From contig JAPTOF010000002.1 in the NCBI GenBank assembly GCA_028554755.1, forward strand, positions 13,937,001 through 14,001,000: a DNA stretch of 64,000 bases. Reading direction: 5' to 3'. This document shows, in pieces, positions 47,292 through 59,290 of this stretch; the stretch's first letter is position 1, and each line of letters begins with the position of its first letter. A model generated the notes under the pieces. The model ran no database searches. It was not told the origin of the DNA and saw only the letters and a program-made list of their open reading frames with translations. This DNA is from Cordia subcordata (lineage: Eukaryota; Streptophyta; Magnoliopsida; Boraginales; Cordiaceae). The position numbers and the translations under genes were made by a program.

Positions 47292-47800
47292 TGTATATAT
47301 GTGTGTGTCTGTGTGTGCGTTTTTGAGCGGACGCTTATATTAAGTGGAGTTATAGCACTACAACATTTTAGGCCAGATTAAGAGTGGGAGAGTAAAATGA
47401 AACTTTTATTCTAGTTATGATCTAAGTGTAACAGAATATTTGTTACATTTTCAATGAAAACATATTTGTGTGTGTGTGTTTGCACGCACGCTTATGTTTA
47501 GTGGGGTTATAGTATTACAAGATTTTAGGATAAGAGTAAAAGAATAAAATAATAATTTTTATTCTAGTTATAGTTTTAAGTGTTACAAAATATTTATTAC
47601 ATTTTCAACTGTAACATATGTGTGTGTGTTTTTTGTGTGTGTGTCTGCACACATGCTTATATTAAGTGGGGTTATAGTACAACAAGATTTTAGGCCAAAT
47701 TAAGAGTAAAAGAGTTCAATGATGACTTTTATTCTAGTTACGGTTTTTAAGTGTAACAAAACATTTGTTACATTTTCAACCATAACAATTAATGATATTA
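47292..47800. repeat. minisatellite, three units of about 160-170 bp
   Basis: Each unit starts with (GT)n, then 'cgcttatattaagtggagtt', 'aagattttaggccaaattaa', 'cttttattctagttat' and 'aaatatttgttacattttca'. The units begin near 47295, 47468 and 47620. Related 'gttacatttt' sequence continues to about 48060. Confidence 0.8.
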
Positions 47801-48390
47801 GAATTTTTAGGTTTAATTTTTTTAGAATTGTAAAAAGTTTGTCATGCTTGAAAGTGTAATTCATCTAAATTTGAAAAATGCATTTGTCATGTCTCATAGT
47901 ATAACAAATTTTGAATTTTATTTAGTGCACCCCTGCACTACCTACATTTTCAAGAATAACAAACATTAACTAAGCTTTTGTAGTTACACTTTCAAGGTAG
48001 CTTCAACTTTTAGTTTCATTGAAAACCCTTATACTTATACTAAACGTAACCAGTTTAATTTTATTGCACTTTTAAATGTAATTAGGTACTTATATATGTA
48101 TAGCTACTGGTTTGAGATCTTATAGTGTATTGCTTGCTCCTGGAGGCATGGTACCACCCATTGCAGTACACCAACACAAAAATTCAAAGTAGTGTCTGGC
48201 ATATACTTGAGGCCTGTTCTACACAAACATAGCAAATGGTATAAAAACCTCATTGTTAGCTACGTTTGATATTAAGTGAAGATGAGGTAACCGTAGAATA
48301 TTCAAATCCTTATTGTGATATTTAAGCTTGGCTTCCCCACAACTTGGCTTCTTATAATTGCAGCTAAAGAGAAGGAGCTTTCATCAAGAA

Positions 48391-49855
48391 ATGGCGGGTG
48401 TTGTGGCTCGAGGACAATACTGTGATGTGCTAAGTAATCTTCCTGACAATGTGATAGATACCATTCTCATGTATTTACCAGCACGAGATGTTGTCAGGAC
48501 AAGCATTTTGTCAAGCACAAGGAGGCATCGCTGGGCGAAACTTCCACAACTAAAACTAGACGAGACAGTGGTGAATGTGAAACATTCAGCTAGAACCACA
48601 GTCGAAATGATCTTACAACAGCTTTTGTTGATTCACGAAGGACCGATGAACAAGTTTACTCTGTCCATTCCTGGTTTGGAAATGGAATTTTGTCCCAACA
48701 TTGACAAACCTAATGTTTTCTCTCTTAGGGAATGGGATTGAGGATCTTACGCTTGAGATGTGGAATTCGCACTACCGGTTGCCATTATCGTTTTATAGAT
48801 GCCAACAGCTGAGGCATCTGAGTCTTCGGTCTTGTTTGATCAAGACTACAATTGACTTCAAAGGATTTAGTAGGTTGATTTCGCTGAAGTTGAATAGCGT
48901 GATTGTGAGTGCCAAAGTGCTTGGAAGTTTGATTTCCAGTTGCCCCTTACTTGAGCTATTGGATCTGCAGTACAACTATGTTGATGATATCGACATTGAG
49001 ATTGATGCTCCTAATCTGAAAACTTTCAGCTTCAAAGGGAATTCAAAGTTAATTTATCTTCAGAAAAGTCCCACATCTTGCTTCGGTTTCAATTTTACCT
49101 GATTACTGGACAGGCCAAAGTTGCTTGAGCAAAAGTGGAAAACTAGACTTAAATGACTTCTTTCATAGTCTGCCCGTTATTGAGAAGCTGCATTTATCCT
49201 TTCTTTTTAACAAGGTAATTGTTGCATCCCACAAATAATTCTCTTTATCAAGCTGCATTTGTCCTTTCTCTCTTTAAACTTGTTCCTTTTAGTCTTTGGC
49301 TGCAGGTGAAGTGCCGACAAGGCTTCTGACTACCTTAGTCTACCTTAAAGATGTTAAGCTCATTTTTTAAAAAATGTCAGATGAATTGGTTGAGCTTTCA
49401 CTTACCCTTTGCTTGATTGGAAGCCCCCCTAACTTAAAGCATCTATACATTGAGGTGAGTAAGTTGGATCTTTCGCTCGCATGCATATTGGTTATTGTGT
49501 CTTTAAATGCCCGTGTTGATGTGGTTTAATCATCTTTCCTTAGTTTTGTACCGATGATTGTTCGCAAACAGATCGCATTCTGCAATTTCTGAAAGAGCAA
49601 GACAACTTTGATGTAATGCTGAATGAGCTCGAATTAGTGCAATATATTAACGGCAAAAGACATTGGATGGAGCTGATTGAGATTTTATTATCTAAATCAC
49701 AATGTCTAAAGAAGATGCTAATTCAGAACCGTTGGAGACAGAGATATTATCATGAAGGATTTGAGATCCCCAAGCTTCTAATAAAATTTCCGCGTGCATC
49801 CAAGGAAGCAGAAGAAATTTATATAGACATAAACAGACAACAAGTTTTTTGTTAA
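48391..49855 (+). pseudogene. F-box/LRR/FBD gene copy 4, frameshifted
   Basis: Exons are about 48391-49214, 49293-49454 and 49544-49855. The splice acceptor 'aattgcag|ctaaag' lies just upstream. The F-box reads 'LPDNVIDTILMYLPARDVV' and 'RRHRWAKLPQLKLDE'. The LRR part reads 'LISSCPLLELLDLQYN' and 'IDAPNLKTFSFKGNSK'. A small change near 48712 ('gacaaacctaatgttttc') shifts the frame and ends the first frame at 48741. A second break follows FGFNFT at 49102, and exon 2 has a TAA near 49368. Exon 3 is open ('ELIEILLSKSQCLKKMLIQ') and ends at 49855. Confidence 0.85.
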
Positions 49856-50034
49856 TTTAGGAGTATGTATATTGTACATATTATGGTTTCTAGATGTTTA
49901 GAAAATGATGGCATCTTGATTTTTCTCTGTGTACATGGACGCATCTTTTGTCCTTTTTCGTTATTGAATTTTTTTTTTCTCTGCGTACTGATGATTTGGG
50001 AATCGATGGCCTATGTTGATTCCTTTCGACAAAT

Positions 50035-50340
50035 GCAGACTACTGCTTTGATGGCGTTGGATTAGGGTCCTTAATGCAATTACAGAATTCAACATTTGTC
50101 GAAAGGTCTCTTTTTCTCTATTCTTCTCTCTTACCTTTCTAACTTTGTCTATCGTTAGCGTAACGATCCTCTCATAATTTTGTATGTCGTTAGTCGAATT
50201 CAACAATTATAAATTTTTTATATTATTTTGATATTACAATACTGATAATTTATATAAGACTGTTTTATCTCTAACAATATCATAATATCATGGCAAATCT
50301 ACTCTCCATATTTTGATGCCTTATAAGCCACGATGTGTCC
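50035..50340 (+). pseudogene. ADH-like exon/intron remnant downstream of F-box copy 4
   Basis: 'gcagactactgctttgatgg', 'gttggattagggtccttaat' and 'tttgtcgaaaggtctctttt' match the ADH-like exon 5176-5260, including the splice donor. It is the clearest of the four remnants. The coding frame is lost through small indels. Confidence 0.8.
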
Positions 50341-50674
50341 AATTTCTCATGTCATTCATGTCGTATACAACATGGTATACATTTGATCTTTGTCATAGGA
50401 TTTAAGTGGGAGAAATTAACGAGAAGCTAAAGAGAGTTGGTGGTTCAACATGCATGCATCGCCGGAAACATTCTTTCATTATTCAAGACAGAAAGCCAAA
50501 CAACAAGAAACACGTGTTTTATGAAAACGAAAGTAAATAATACATGATAAAGGCTAATCAACCCCAATATATATGGGGATGATGCATATATGATAATAGG
50601 ATGCAGAGCACCATTAATTATTGATACAAATGTTCCCAGCACGCTTTATGGTTTAATTAAGTTTAGGCTCCTCC

Positions 50675-51393
50675 TCAGAGAACCACAGTGATCTTAATCT
50701 TCAGCCCCAAAATGCAGTCCAAACCAACAGTAGAGATGAAATTGAAATCCCCGGGTGCAGTGCATGTGAAACTGGTCTTGCCACTATTGTCTGTAAACAA
50801 TTTCACATTTGCTTTGCATGCATCATAGCTTGCTTTGTCAACATGAGTCACATCGTGAAGAAGATCTGGGTAGTTGAAATCTAACGGAAAAAAAAATAAT
50901 AAATAAATAAAACAAAGCGAAAACATCTCTTGAGTTAATTACTCTAGAAATGGATTATGCATTATATTTATTGAACTGTGGATGTGAATTAGGGTATGTT
51001 TGGATTAAGTTTTTTCCACCAAAAAAACACCTTTTTCCTAAAAAAATTATTTTGTTTTTGCAATAGTTATTTGGCTGCTTGTGTTTAAAAAAAGTTGAAA
51101 CTTTAAAAAAAAGTTCATTTCAGAAGCCATAATTTTTAAATTCTCAAAAAAATACTTTTTTTAAAAGTTGCTCCAAAAGCACTACCTTTTAAAAAAATCA
51201 ATCCAAACGAGCTCTTAGAGTACTTATGGATGATATCGCCGACGTGAAAAGTTTTCCCAAGAAGCTATGAAACAAGATTAACACCAGGAACCCAACCTAA
51301 TGCGTCCCCAACCACGTATTCGGTGGCCAAACTTTGCCCAGCAAAGCTCAGGATGAGGAATAAGCAAATAAACTTGGGGCCAAAGTTTGCCAT
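50675..51393 (-). pseudogene. phytocyanin / early nodulin-like protein, disabled
   Basis: Exon 1 runs from the ATG at 51393 to about 51217; exon 2 is 50880-50675. A signal peptide (MANFGPKFICLFLILSFAG, cleavage after QSLA) is followed by 'TEYVVGDALGW', 'GKTFHVGDII', 'FNYPDLLHDVTHVDKASYD', 'FTCTAPGDFNF' and the end 'GLKIKITVVL'. In copper-binding members the ligands are His, Cys, His and Met/Gln. Here the first His stands, but the Cys of YFIC is Ser (NFIS), the His of GHC is Asp (LDC) and Met is Leu, as in copper-free early nodulin-like proteins. The Trp codon before 'LLGKTF' is TAG, and the donor expected as gtaagtac reads ataagtac. A MITE sits in the intron. There is no C-terminal GPI tail. 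Confidence 0.8.
50993..51214. mobile_element. MITE in the phytocyanin intron
   Basis: 'agggtatgtttggattaag' to 'aatcaatccaaacgagctct', about 220 bp, with A/T hairpin interior ('aaatacttttttt'). It lies a few bases from the exon 1 donor. Confidence 0.7.
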
Positions 51394-51481
51394 TTTTGCT
51401 TATCTAGGTTTAATTTTTTTGTGACAAATTGAGAATATTAAGAAAGCAGAATGGGATGACACTTGAGCACCAATAGGGTTT

Positions 51482-51492
51482 CATATATAGGC
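51482..51492 (-). promoter_or_regulatory. putative TATA box of the phytocyanin pseudogene
   Basis: On the minus strand gcctatatatgaaac lies about 95 bp upstream of the ATG at 51393, a usual plant distance allowing for a short 5' leader. Confidence 0.5.
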
Positions 51493-51499
51493 GAGGAGA

Positions 51500-52828
51500 G
51501 AGCTGTAGAGTTGACTACTATTTCAGTTTTTTTTATGTATATGGATTGCTTCCCAATATGACAGCACTATGAAAGTCCTTGAGATGCGATATGTCTTAAT
51601 TATACAAGCAAGTCGCAAGAATTATTAATCCACCGTCTTCTCCATGCATGTGATCCAATGGATAACATGACGATGCACACGCATATATACGGATATATAG
51701 ACATACTAGTTTTTCTTTTTTTAATTTTGGTCAGATCTAAACAACTAGTTGGTGATTATTCAGTTTCTTTGATTTCTTCGGAAGTTAACTTGTGCTCTTG
51801 TGCAGACCTGAAAGCGCGCTTGTTTAATTATTTTATTTTCTTTTGATGACTAACGAGGGAATGTATATTTGTTAAAAATATCTTGCGCAAACCTGACACG
51901 ATGCATTCCCTACGTGTGTGTGTGTCAAAACTAAATAAAACTAGAAAATAGTTGCACATCATTTATCAAATAGAAATAGAAAATATTTTTCTCTAATATA
52001 AAACTACAAGGTTCATTTATTGTTAATTGTCTTCAAAAAGTTTCTCATCATTATTGAATGTTGTGTAAATTTTTCTTAAAAACCTAATTAATTATGTATT
52101 GGGATGGTATAAGGGTTGGAATTAAGGATTAGATGAAGTTTAGAAAGAAGTAAGGAAATAGAAAAAAAAAAAAAAAGAAAGATCGAACCAAAGGTCAACT
52201 TGAAGTTTCGGATTTTTTGACATGTTTTCTAAATAGAAAATTATTATAAAACACTCCAAATTCACTAAAAGGAAACTTTGGAGAGCAACTGTTTCTACAC
52301 CCCTCATTTAATTTGGAATATTAAGAAAACTATACGTTTTTCTGATTTCATTTTAGAAAGTTTTTCTTCGTGAACATGACAATTTATTTTTCTATCTTCC
52401 TTTTTTTTTTTTTTCCAAAAAAGAGTTCTAGTTTTCTGCAAGTTAAGAGGGCTTAGGTTCTTTTTTTTTTCCGGTCATGTTTTTTTATAAAAAATTATTT
52501 TTCCCGTTCATGTTTTCTGATAAAAATTTATCTACTATTGAGCTACCAGTTTTAGTGAGCGGAAACAAAATGGCAATATTTTGTGCATACAAATATCGTA
52601 AATTGGGACGTACACACGGTTCTATGCGGTTCTAAGGGAAGTAGTTGTGCTATATATTGAAGTCTTCATTCAAGCATGAACTGGATACAGGATCTATGAT
52701 TTGAATATCTAGAGTTTGCTAATTGATGTTGTTTTAGAAACACGCAAGCGCATGGATCAGAAGTAGTGTGGTTTGTGCAAGAGTATGATTGTTGTCTTCT
52801 CAGGGAGGCCTCTAACTATGACCCTAGA
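51500..52828. other. AT-rich intergenic sequence
   Basis: No gene or clear repeat. The open frame 51658-51846 has no recognisable domain. Confidence 0.5.
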
Positions 52829-54358
52829 TGTTATGCACCCTCAATTAGCCACATGCGAAGAGAAAAATCTTTTTGTGTTTTTGTGTTTTATTTTTAATTG
52901 AAGGGAACTCTAAATTAAAGAAACTAAATTAAACTACCTAAACTAATGTGTGCAATGAAAAGACAAACAAACTAGAGAAGGAGTAATTAAATCAATAAAG
53001 AATGACTAGGGTGATTACTATTTCATTATGGGATCGGGATCTTATTCTTCTTTTGGGTATTTTGATGGCTTTGATTGTTTCTTTTAGAGGTCTAAACTTA
53101 TTAATCGTATTATCCATAATTTCTATACAATTCTATCCGTAAATGGATCTTACTTAGAATATAGCTTTGTCCTTATTAATTAGGGATTTAGAGCTTAGTT
53201 GATTAAGACTTCTTGATTGATGTTGATTAATACTCTAACCTTGGGGTCAAACCATTATCTGTGTTTCAACTAAGGCATAATCCACCTAAGTTCAACTAAG
53301 TGTAATGGGTGACCTATTAGTGCTATTTCATCCTAAAGACCACACATTAAACCTAGTTACGAAGTCAAGCACAATTAATCAATGTCATACAAGCGGATAT
53401 GAGAAATTAAGAACATACAAATATATGTTTCTCCATTGACGTAATTAATCAAACAAATAGACATGCTCAACAATCACCATTAAGATAATAAAAACCAAAC
53501 ATGCATTTAAACTACTAAAATATCTTAAAACAAGTTTTACAATCCTTTAACTCATAATAAAAATAGTAATCAACCCTTAAAAAAATTAGTGCATCATGTC
53601 AAAAGAGAGTGCAAAACTGAAATTTAATCTCACAAACATCAATTCCATGTTTAGAAAAAATTAAATTCCAAATTTAGAACTTCTTCTCCTTTCAATTTCG
53701 TTCAAATTCGACTCTAAAACACAAATTTCAGCAAAGTCTCTCTTTAGAGCACAATTTCCTGCAGAATTTTCAGCCTCAATATGCCCTTAAAAACAGCCCA
53801 AAACCTGCAAATTATCACCCTAATTTGTGTATCTCGACAATACCAAACTTAGGAAAAATAAATCAAGCAAAAGAAGAAGAGCAATCCCCTTGTTTGCTGC
53901 TGAATTTCTGCTGCTTTGGTGAAATTTCAGCAGAAAAATAATTGCTGAAAAGTGCCTTTTCAACCCCCTAAACAGCCCTTAAAATTTCCCTTTTTATATA
54001 TGTGAGTATGTGAGAATACAGGTGAGATTATGTGTGTTTGGTGCTGAACAAAAGGACAAAAAAGGAAAAAATATGGCTGGTTCAGTGCTGAGCTTATTTC
54101 TTCCTCTCTTTTTTTCCTTTCTTTGGTTCGCTGCTGCTCTCCCTTCGTTTCCTTTTTTGGCTCACACTGATGATGAGCTTATATAGAGGGTGTGTAGACT
54201 GTGGTTTAGGTCGATTAAAAGATAGAAAAAACAATGGTTGGAGGGGGGGGGGGGTTCCATGGGCAGTCCTTAGGGAGTGTGTGTGTGTGAGTTGTTTTTA
54301 ATATATATATGTTATATCCAATGTTCTATGAAGGCCGAAAATGGCCTTGACTGTCCCA

Positions 54359-54390
<32 letters not shown>

Positions 54391-54914
54391 TCTCTTAAAT
54401 AAAACTAATCCTAATAACTAACTAATAAGAAGCTAACCTAATAAATATCAATCTAGCTATGTCCCAAAACCGTAAAGTGTAATTAAATTAATGTCCTAAA
54501 ACTAATCTAGTAACCCTAATTCTAAGAAATGTGTCCTAATGACCTGATTCCCTAATCAATGTGTCCTAACTAATTAATTGACCCTAATTAAAACTCATAG
54601 AATCCTAATTCCAATCTAACCTACTTAACTAATTAATTTAATTTCTTAATTCTTAATTAAACTAAATTACTAATTAACTTAATTAATTCTATGAACTAAA
54701 ATCTAACTACTTCCTAATTAATTAATTAAAACTCCAACTAAGCTAATACTAATTAAAACAATAAAAAAAGGTATAAAAAGATAACAAAAAGAGCATACAA
54801 TACACAAACACTCAATAAGCACCGAAAAGCTCAAAATAGACAAAATTAGCACCAAAACACACACTCAAACACACTCCAAATCATGCAATTCACACTCCAA
54901 ATATATACATATCA
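52829..54914 (-). repeat. probable 3' LTR of the Gypsy element
   Basis: The right border (54914) is set by the polypurine tract. The left border is the 'tgttatgcaccctc' at 52829, chosen only because LTRs start TG in this reading, so the 2.1-kb length is provisional. No second LTR is available for comparison. Contains G13 (about 54241-54253) and (CT)n (54354-54394). Confidence 0.45.
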
Positions 54915-56484
54915 ACGCCCCCAAACCTTCTCCTTGATTGTCCCCTAAGTAAGACCACTCCTAAGTTTATCTCATGATGCCTAAGGGATTGCCAAAGGTA
55001 TTGACTTGCTATCTTGATGAATCTAAGGAGTATAAGAGGTCATTCCTTTTGTAAAAAAGATCTCCAAGCCTTTTTCAAATCCTCATCTCAATCATAAGGG
55101 TTCTCACACCTCTCAAGAACTTACTAAGTAACTAGAACCACCTTAAACCTAGGATTCCAACTGATACACCTAGGGTATTGATATTTCCTGCCCTATCAAC
55201 TAACATGGCCTCCCATCATACACTTAGCCCAAAGATACAAGGAACAGAGAGAATTACATCATAATGGCTCACAATTGGCGTAAGAGCCTAATTCAAAATA
55301 TAACGAAATGACGTTCTTGGTGATTGGAGCCCCTATGTTGTGAGCTTTCAACCATTACATCCCAACCATTTAAGACTTAGGGTATTAGAGGAAGAAACCC
55401 CCCTCGGGCATACTAACTTGGGTTCCGCCAACCATTTCAAATGGAAGATTGGAGGAAAAGAACTAAACATGTGTCAAATTGACATTGTACCTTTTGACAC
55501 TTGTTCAACATATTTCTTTTTTTTTTTCTTGCCATTTGGCTTTTTCTCATTGTTCATTTTTTTTTCTATTTTGTTTCAGTTTTTCTCACTTTTTTCCCCT
55601 TATTTTTTCAATTTTCTCAATACATAACATAACAAAAAGAAATGAAAAAGAAGGACTAAGGCACACTAAAAGAACCGACCAATTAAAGGACACTCACATC
55701 ACCAACCTTTTGAAAACACTTTTTCTAACCAAGTTATAGGCTAGCTACAAGGTACATTATTAGAAGTACTCACTCCCACAATTTGTAAAAAGATTCTCTT
55801 CAAAGTCTTGGTTCTCCCTCCACTCCATTCATTTCCCACAATACAACCTCATCTTCGCCCATCAATTAGGTCCATCAGCAAAAGCCAACACTCTAATCAA
55901 CAAAGAGACAAATGACTTTACACACACAAAAAATCAAAAGAAAAAAATTCACCATTTTAAGCAAAACCATGCAAATCTACCCTTTATATAAAACATGAAA
56001 AACAAATAGAACTCCCATATCCTTAAATCTAAACTTTACTTGTCCTCAAACAATTAGCAACTAACCACGTAAACAAGCAAGCAAGCAATAAAGCACATGT
56101 ATGGGAAGTGTGGAAAAGGTAGAAAAATAGGGACAAGAGGATGAGAAGATACAACCTTTTGTTTGCGTGACACCACAAATGCCAATGAAATTCCAATCAT
56201 CTACTAACTTATTTCTCATCAATACGCAAACACTCAAAATGCACACGAGATTAGTAGACATATGCCATGCAAGTCCGTATTGGCATTAACAAATAAGAGT
56301 AAGGATGTATGCAAAAATGGAGAAAAGGAATGCAAGGAATGGGAACAATGCTTTAGCTGTAAAGAAAAAAAACAAACGCACAAAAAAGCAAAAGAAAGTA
56401 ACGAAATTACCAAACTCTAAGTTGCCTTCTAGTAGTGCTAACCATCATGTCGATAGCCAGGGAAGCTCCATTCATCAAGTCTTA
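54915..56484 (-). other. Gypsy 3' non-coding region
   Basis: Lies between integrase and the polypurine tract. Athila elements often carry an env-like ORF or long non-coding DNA here. The plus-strand frames at 55340-55739 are Phe/Ser low complexity, and no domain is visible on either strand. Confidence 0.5.
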
Positions 56485-57934
56485 TATGGCGGCTCCTGAA
56501 GCTCGATGGACTTAACTGGAGCCATGCTCGGGTCAAAGGAATGCTTCAGGCGCTGCCTATTCACAGTCAATACTCGCTCGTCTTTCTAATCCTTGATCTT
56601 TATCGCTCTAGAAGGGTAGACTTCAATAACCTTGCATGGACCATCCCATCGACTTCTCAATTGACCTGGAAAAAGCTTCAATCTAGAATTAAACAACCAA
56701 ACTTTGTTAGTAGGAGAGAAGATTTCCTAAGGATATGCGTATCATGCATTTTCTTCATTCTCTTTTTATAAATTTTGGCATTCTCATATGCCTCATATCT
56801 CAACTCTTCCAGCTTAACTAAGTCTAGCTTCCTTTTCTCACCTATAGCAAACAATTCAAAGTTTAAAGCCTTAGTAGCCCAATATGCTCTATGCTCTAAC
56901 TCGACAAGTAGATTGCAAGTCTTCCCATACACCAACCTATATAGAGGCATACCTATGGGGGTCTTATACGAAGTGCGGTAGGCTTACAATGTATCACTCG
57001 ATTTGCAAGACCAATCTTTCCTATCAGGCTTAACCGTTTTCTCTATAATGGACTTGACCTCTCTATTTGAAATTTCTACCTGTCCACTTGTCTGAGGATG
57101 ATGCGGGGTAGCAATCTTATGAGCGACTGAATATTTTCTAAGCTAAGCCTCAAGAGTCCTATGGTAAAAATGCTGTCCTCCATCACTAATCAAGACTCAT
57201 AGTTCCCCAGACCTAGAAAAGTTGTGCACTCGAATGAATTTGACTATAACCTTGTGGTCATTGGTTCGGGTAGAAATCACCTCGACCTACTTAAACACAT
57301 AGTCAACAGCCATTAAGATGTATTAATACCCAAAAGAAAGTGGAAATGGACTCATGAAATCAATTCCCTAAACATCAAAATGTTCACTCACAAGAATAGG
57401 AGAAAGACGCATCATATTTCTGCTTGAAATGGACCCAGATTTTTGACATCTAACACATTTTTTACAAAAGTCCTGGGCATCTCTAAAGAGTGTGGCCCAC
57501 AAGAATCTATTTTGCAAGACTTCAGCTGTAGTTTTCTTACCTCCAAAGTGACCTCCATACGCCTCACCGTGACACATACTCAAAATACTCTCACACTCGC
57601 TCTTTGGAACACATCTATGAATCACCTGATCCGTACACACCTTAAAGAAAGAAGGATCTTCCCAAACGAAATGCTTATCCTGTGAATGAAACCTATCCTT
57701 TTCTCTTTTCTCCCAATGGGGTGACAATTGACCTATAACAAGACAGTTCACTATATACGCATACTGAGGTGTGTGATGTGAGACACCAAACAATTGTTCA
57801 TCCAAAAAAGACTCACAAAAGGGGATGGAATCACTAGGGGACTCATGAATAAGATGGGACAAATAATCAACAACATAATTCTCACTACCCTTTTTATCTC
57901 TAATCTTTACGTCAAATTCCTGCAAAAGAAGCAT
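56485..57934 (-). pseudogene. Gypsy integrase with RNase H tail, broken
   Basis: The frame 57934-57368 begins with the RNase H tail ('LLLQEFDVKIRDKKGSENYV') and continues into the integrase zinc domain. His residues lie in 'CHGEAYGGHFGGKKTT' and Cys in 'FCKKCVRCQKSG' (HHCC). The middle (DDE core, 57360-56950) is full of stops. The C-terminal part at 56950-56678 reads '[20 protein letters not shown]' and '[20 protein letters not shown]', ending near 56485. Confidence 0.8.
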
Positions 57935-59230
57935 TCATCTAATCAAATGGGGCTTAGATTCATGCTTAGACAAAAGATGCCTCAAAGCCGCATGATCAGT
58001 GTGAACTATGACCTTAGACCAAAGATTGTATGATCAAAACTTATCAAGGGAGAACACTACTGCTAGAAGGTCTTTCTTGGTGGTGGTTAATTCTTATGAG
58101 CCTCATCTAAAGTCTTCTAGCATTGTAGTTCACATAGGGTATCCTATCCTTACACTGTGCTAATACAACTCCTATGGCTAAATATGATGCATCACACATA
58201 ATATCAAAAGGAAGATAATAATCGGGCAGATGGATGATAAGGGAAAAGGAAAGCAAGGATTTAAGCCTATTAAAAGCTCTAGTGCACTCTTCATCAAACA
58301 CAAATAGAATATCTTGTGCTAAGAGCCTAGATAATGGATAGACAATCGGGGTAAAATCCTTAATGAACCTCTGATAGAAACCCTTCATAGCCAAGGAAGG
58401 ATCTTACATCCTTAACAGATTTAAGAATAGGCAATTTCTCTATAAGCTCTACCTTGGCTGGGTCAACTTAAATACCATTAGAAGATACTACATGTCACAA
58501 AACTATTCCTCTTTGCTCCATGAAATGTGATTTCTCCCAACTCAGCACAAGATTCATCTTAATGCAACGGTCCAGCACTGAGGACAGGTAATTAAGGCAT
58601 TCATCAAAATTCACACCAAAAGTGGAGAAATCGTCCACGAAAATCTCTGAGTGCCTCTCAATCATATCACTAAATATAGCCATCATACACCTTTAAAAAA
58701 TGGCAGGTGCATTGCAAAGACCTAACAGCATTTTCCTATAAGCAAAGGTACCATAAGGGCACGTGAATGTGGTATTCTCCTGATCCTAGGGAAACACAAG
58801 GATTTGATTGCATCTCGAATACCCATCTAAAAAACAGTAATAACCGTGACTGACTACTTTATTCAAAATCTGGTCAAGAAAGGATAATGGGAAGTGATCT
58901 TTTCTAGTCTTAGAGTTGAGCTTTCTATGGTCTATGCACATTCTCCAACCTGCGGAGATACGCGTAGGAACTGGCTCACCCTTATTATTCTCTACCACTA
59001 TGATCCCAAACTTTTTCAGTACTACCTGAACAGGACTAACCTACTCGCTATCCGAGATTTGATAAATGATTCCTGCATCTATGAGCTTAACAACATCCTC
59101 TCTCACAACTTCACTCATATGTGGATTAAGTCGTCTATGCATCTCATAGAAGATACTGCACCTTTTTCTAGATGAATCCTATGCATACAAACTGAAGGGT
59201 CTGTACCTTTTAAATCACCAATCATCCACC
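57935..59230 (-). pseudogene. Gypsy reverse transcriptase and RNase H, broken
   Basis: The motifs in order are a 'GDLKGTDPSVCMHRIHLE' stretch near 59200, 'AGWRMCIDHRKLNSKTRKDH' and 'YYCFLDGYSRCNQI' (58998-58786). The catalytic box 'IFVDDFSTFG' (58686-58495; YVDD-type) and then 'GFYQRFIKDFTPIVYPLSRL' and 'FDIMCDASYLAIGVVLAQ' (58394-58107) follow. Each part is in a different frame or ends in a stop. Confidence 0.85.
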
Positions 59231-59290
59231 CTATGGCCTCCTTATGAAAATAAGCCCAAAATCGTGCTTTTGTAGCTCCTCAATGGCACT

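Larger units (their letters stand above)
52829..59290 (-). mobile_element. Athila-like Ty3/Gypsy retrotransposon, 5' truncated
   Basis: In minus reading: reverse transcriptase, RNase H and integrase (59230-56485), a long non-coding 3' region, a polypurine tract 'ggtttgggggcg' and the LTR start TGATATGTATATATT at 54914. Gag and protease are missing, because similarity stops near 59290. The tract 'TTTGGGGGCGTTGATA' and the reverse transcriptase wording fit the Athila lineage. All frames are broken. Confidence 0.75.

Noticed and set aside
55340..55739. Phe-rich plus-strand frames
   Set aside because: T-rich low-complexity sequence within the Gypsy 3' region.
57368..58998. Integrated pararetrovirus
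   Set aside because: Reverse transcriptase is followed by RNase H and an HHCC integrase in Gypsy order next to a polypurine tract and LTR. Plant pararetroviruses have no integrase or LTR.
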